NCBI GenBank assembly: GCA_945862275.1
Contig: CAMAYA010000009.1
Span: 1 to 14,993 of the forward strand
Reading direction: 5' to 3'
Length of the DNA: 14,993 nucleotides
Source: Legionella genomosp. 1
GTDB taxonomy: Bacteria > Pseudomonadota > Gammaproteobacteria > Legionellales > Legionellaceae
A model generated the notes under the pieces. That model was not told where the DNA came from, did not search any database, and saw only the letters and a list, made by a program, of their open reading frames with translations. Position numbers and translations under genes: made by a program. Positions 14,662 through 14,993 of the stretch are shown here, in pieces. The stretch's first letter is position 1. Every line of letters starts with the position of its first letter.

Positions 14662-14993
14662 TTATTCTGCAAACATCGAACTAACTGATTCTTCCACATT
14701 CACCCGTTTAATTGCTTGTGCGAGCATGTCGGCAAGGCTGATGACTCTTATTTTACTGCAACGCAAAGCGGCATCTGTCAACGGGATTGTATCGGTTACA
14801 ACCACTTCATCTAAGACTGAGCGTGTAATATTATCAATGGCAGAACCCGATAGAACAGGGTGGGTGATATACGCGCGAACACTAATGGCGCCGCTTTTTT
14901 TAAGCTCTTCCGCAGCGGAGCACATGGTGCCAGCTGTGTCGACGATGTCGTCAATAATAATGCAGTTTCGGCCTGAAGGCTCACCAATGATGT
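14662..14993 (-). CDS. prs: Ribose-phosphate pyrophosphokinase, C-terminal part (runs off the window)
   Basis: About 110 codons of the 3' end; the start lies beyond 14993. The enzyme makes PRPP from ribose-5-phosphate and ATP for nucleotide, His and Trp synthesis in the cytosol. Seen: the PRPP-binding loop CIIIDDIVDTAGTMCSAAEE (about the first 10-30 visible residues), AYITHPVLSGSAIDNI, VVVTDTIPL, and the C-terminal SLADMLAQAIKRVNVEESVS then SMFAE, which matches the E. coli ending ([21 protein letters not shown]) closely. In many gammaproteobacteria prs neighbours ispE, lolB and pth; that side is out of view. Identification is firm. Confidence 0.96.
   Translation of the reverse strand, partial: IIGEPSGRNCIIIDDIVDTAGTMCSAAEELKKSGAISVRAYITHPVLSGSAIDNITRSVLDEVVVTDTIPLTDAALRCSKIRVISLADMLAQAIKRVNVEESVSSMFAE

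Noticed and set aside
1..14993. Possible defence system, prophage, CRISPR array, tRNA or insertion sequence
   Set aside because: I looked on both strands and found no transposase, integrase, nuclease, helicase, regularly spaced repeats or cloverleaf-like sequence; gene content is core plus a few exported proteins.

Overview
This is an ordinary-looking chromosomal window from a gammaproteobacterium. The rpsB-tsf-pyrH-frr operon, Fis, an AcnA-type aconitase of the same length as the E. coli enzyme, YdgA/DUF945, GlnD and Prs all resemble their E. coli counterparts. The moderate base composition, a GadC-type amino-acid antiporter, a secreted GH5 cellulase and Fis away from dusB fit Legionellales (Legionella/Coxiella/Aquicella-like). 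That order is an inference from gene content, not proven by the sequence.

Layout. 1-794, minus strand: the 5' part of glnD, preceded by a small periplasmic Spy/CpxP-like gene. 889-4036, plus strand: a promoter and structured leader, then rpsB, an intergenic attenuator, tsf, pyrH and frr (the last two joins overlap). 4067-5689: a secreted GH5 cellulase with its own near-consensus promoter and a strong bidirectional hairpin after it. 5753-10392, minus strand: reading in transcription order, a small secreted cysteine- and repeat-bearing protein, acnA, then an APC-family amino-acid antiporter. 10515-12380, plus strand: a membrane-anchored nucleotide-sugar 4,6-dehydratase (WbpM/CapD/FlaA1 type). 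12480-14624, plus strand: a YdgA-like protein, fis and a tiny DUF2892 membrane protein. 14662-14993, minus strand: the 3' end of prs.

How the genes work together. The rpsB-frr block makes translation machinery (S2, EF-Ts, RRF) plus UMP kinase. GlnD senses nitrogen. Prs supplies PRPP and aconitase serves the TCA cycle. Fis is a nucleoid-associated global regulator. The accessory part is the exported layer: cellulase, Spy-like protein, the CX3C protein and the surface-glycan dehydratase.

I saw no rRNA, tRNA, CRISPR array, transposase, phage gene or defence system. The non-routine items are the twin-CX3C repeat protein, the unassigned N-terminal domain of the cellulase, a 46-bp dispersed palindromic element present twice, a palindrome over the fis promoter, and the break in synteny after frr. 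I did not find a convincing new multi-gene system.
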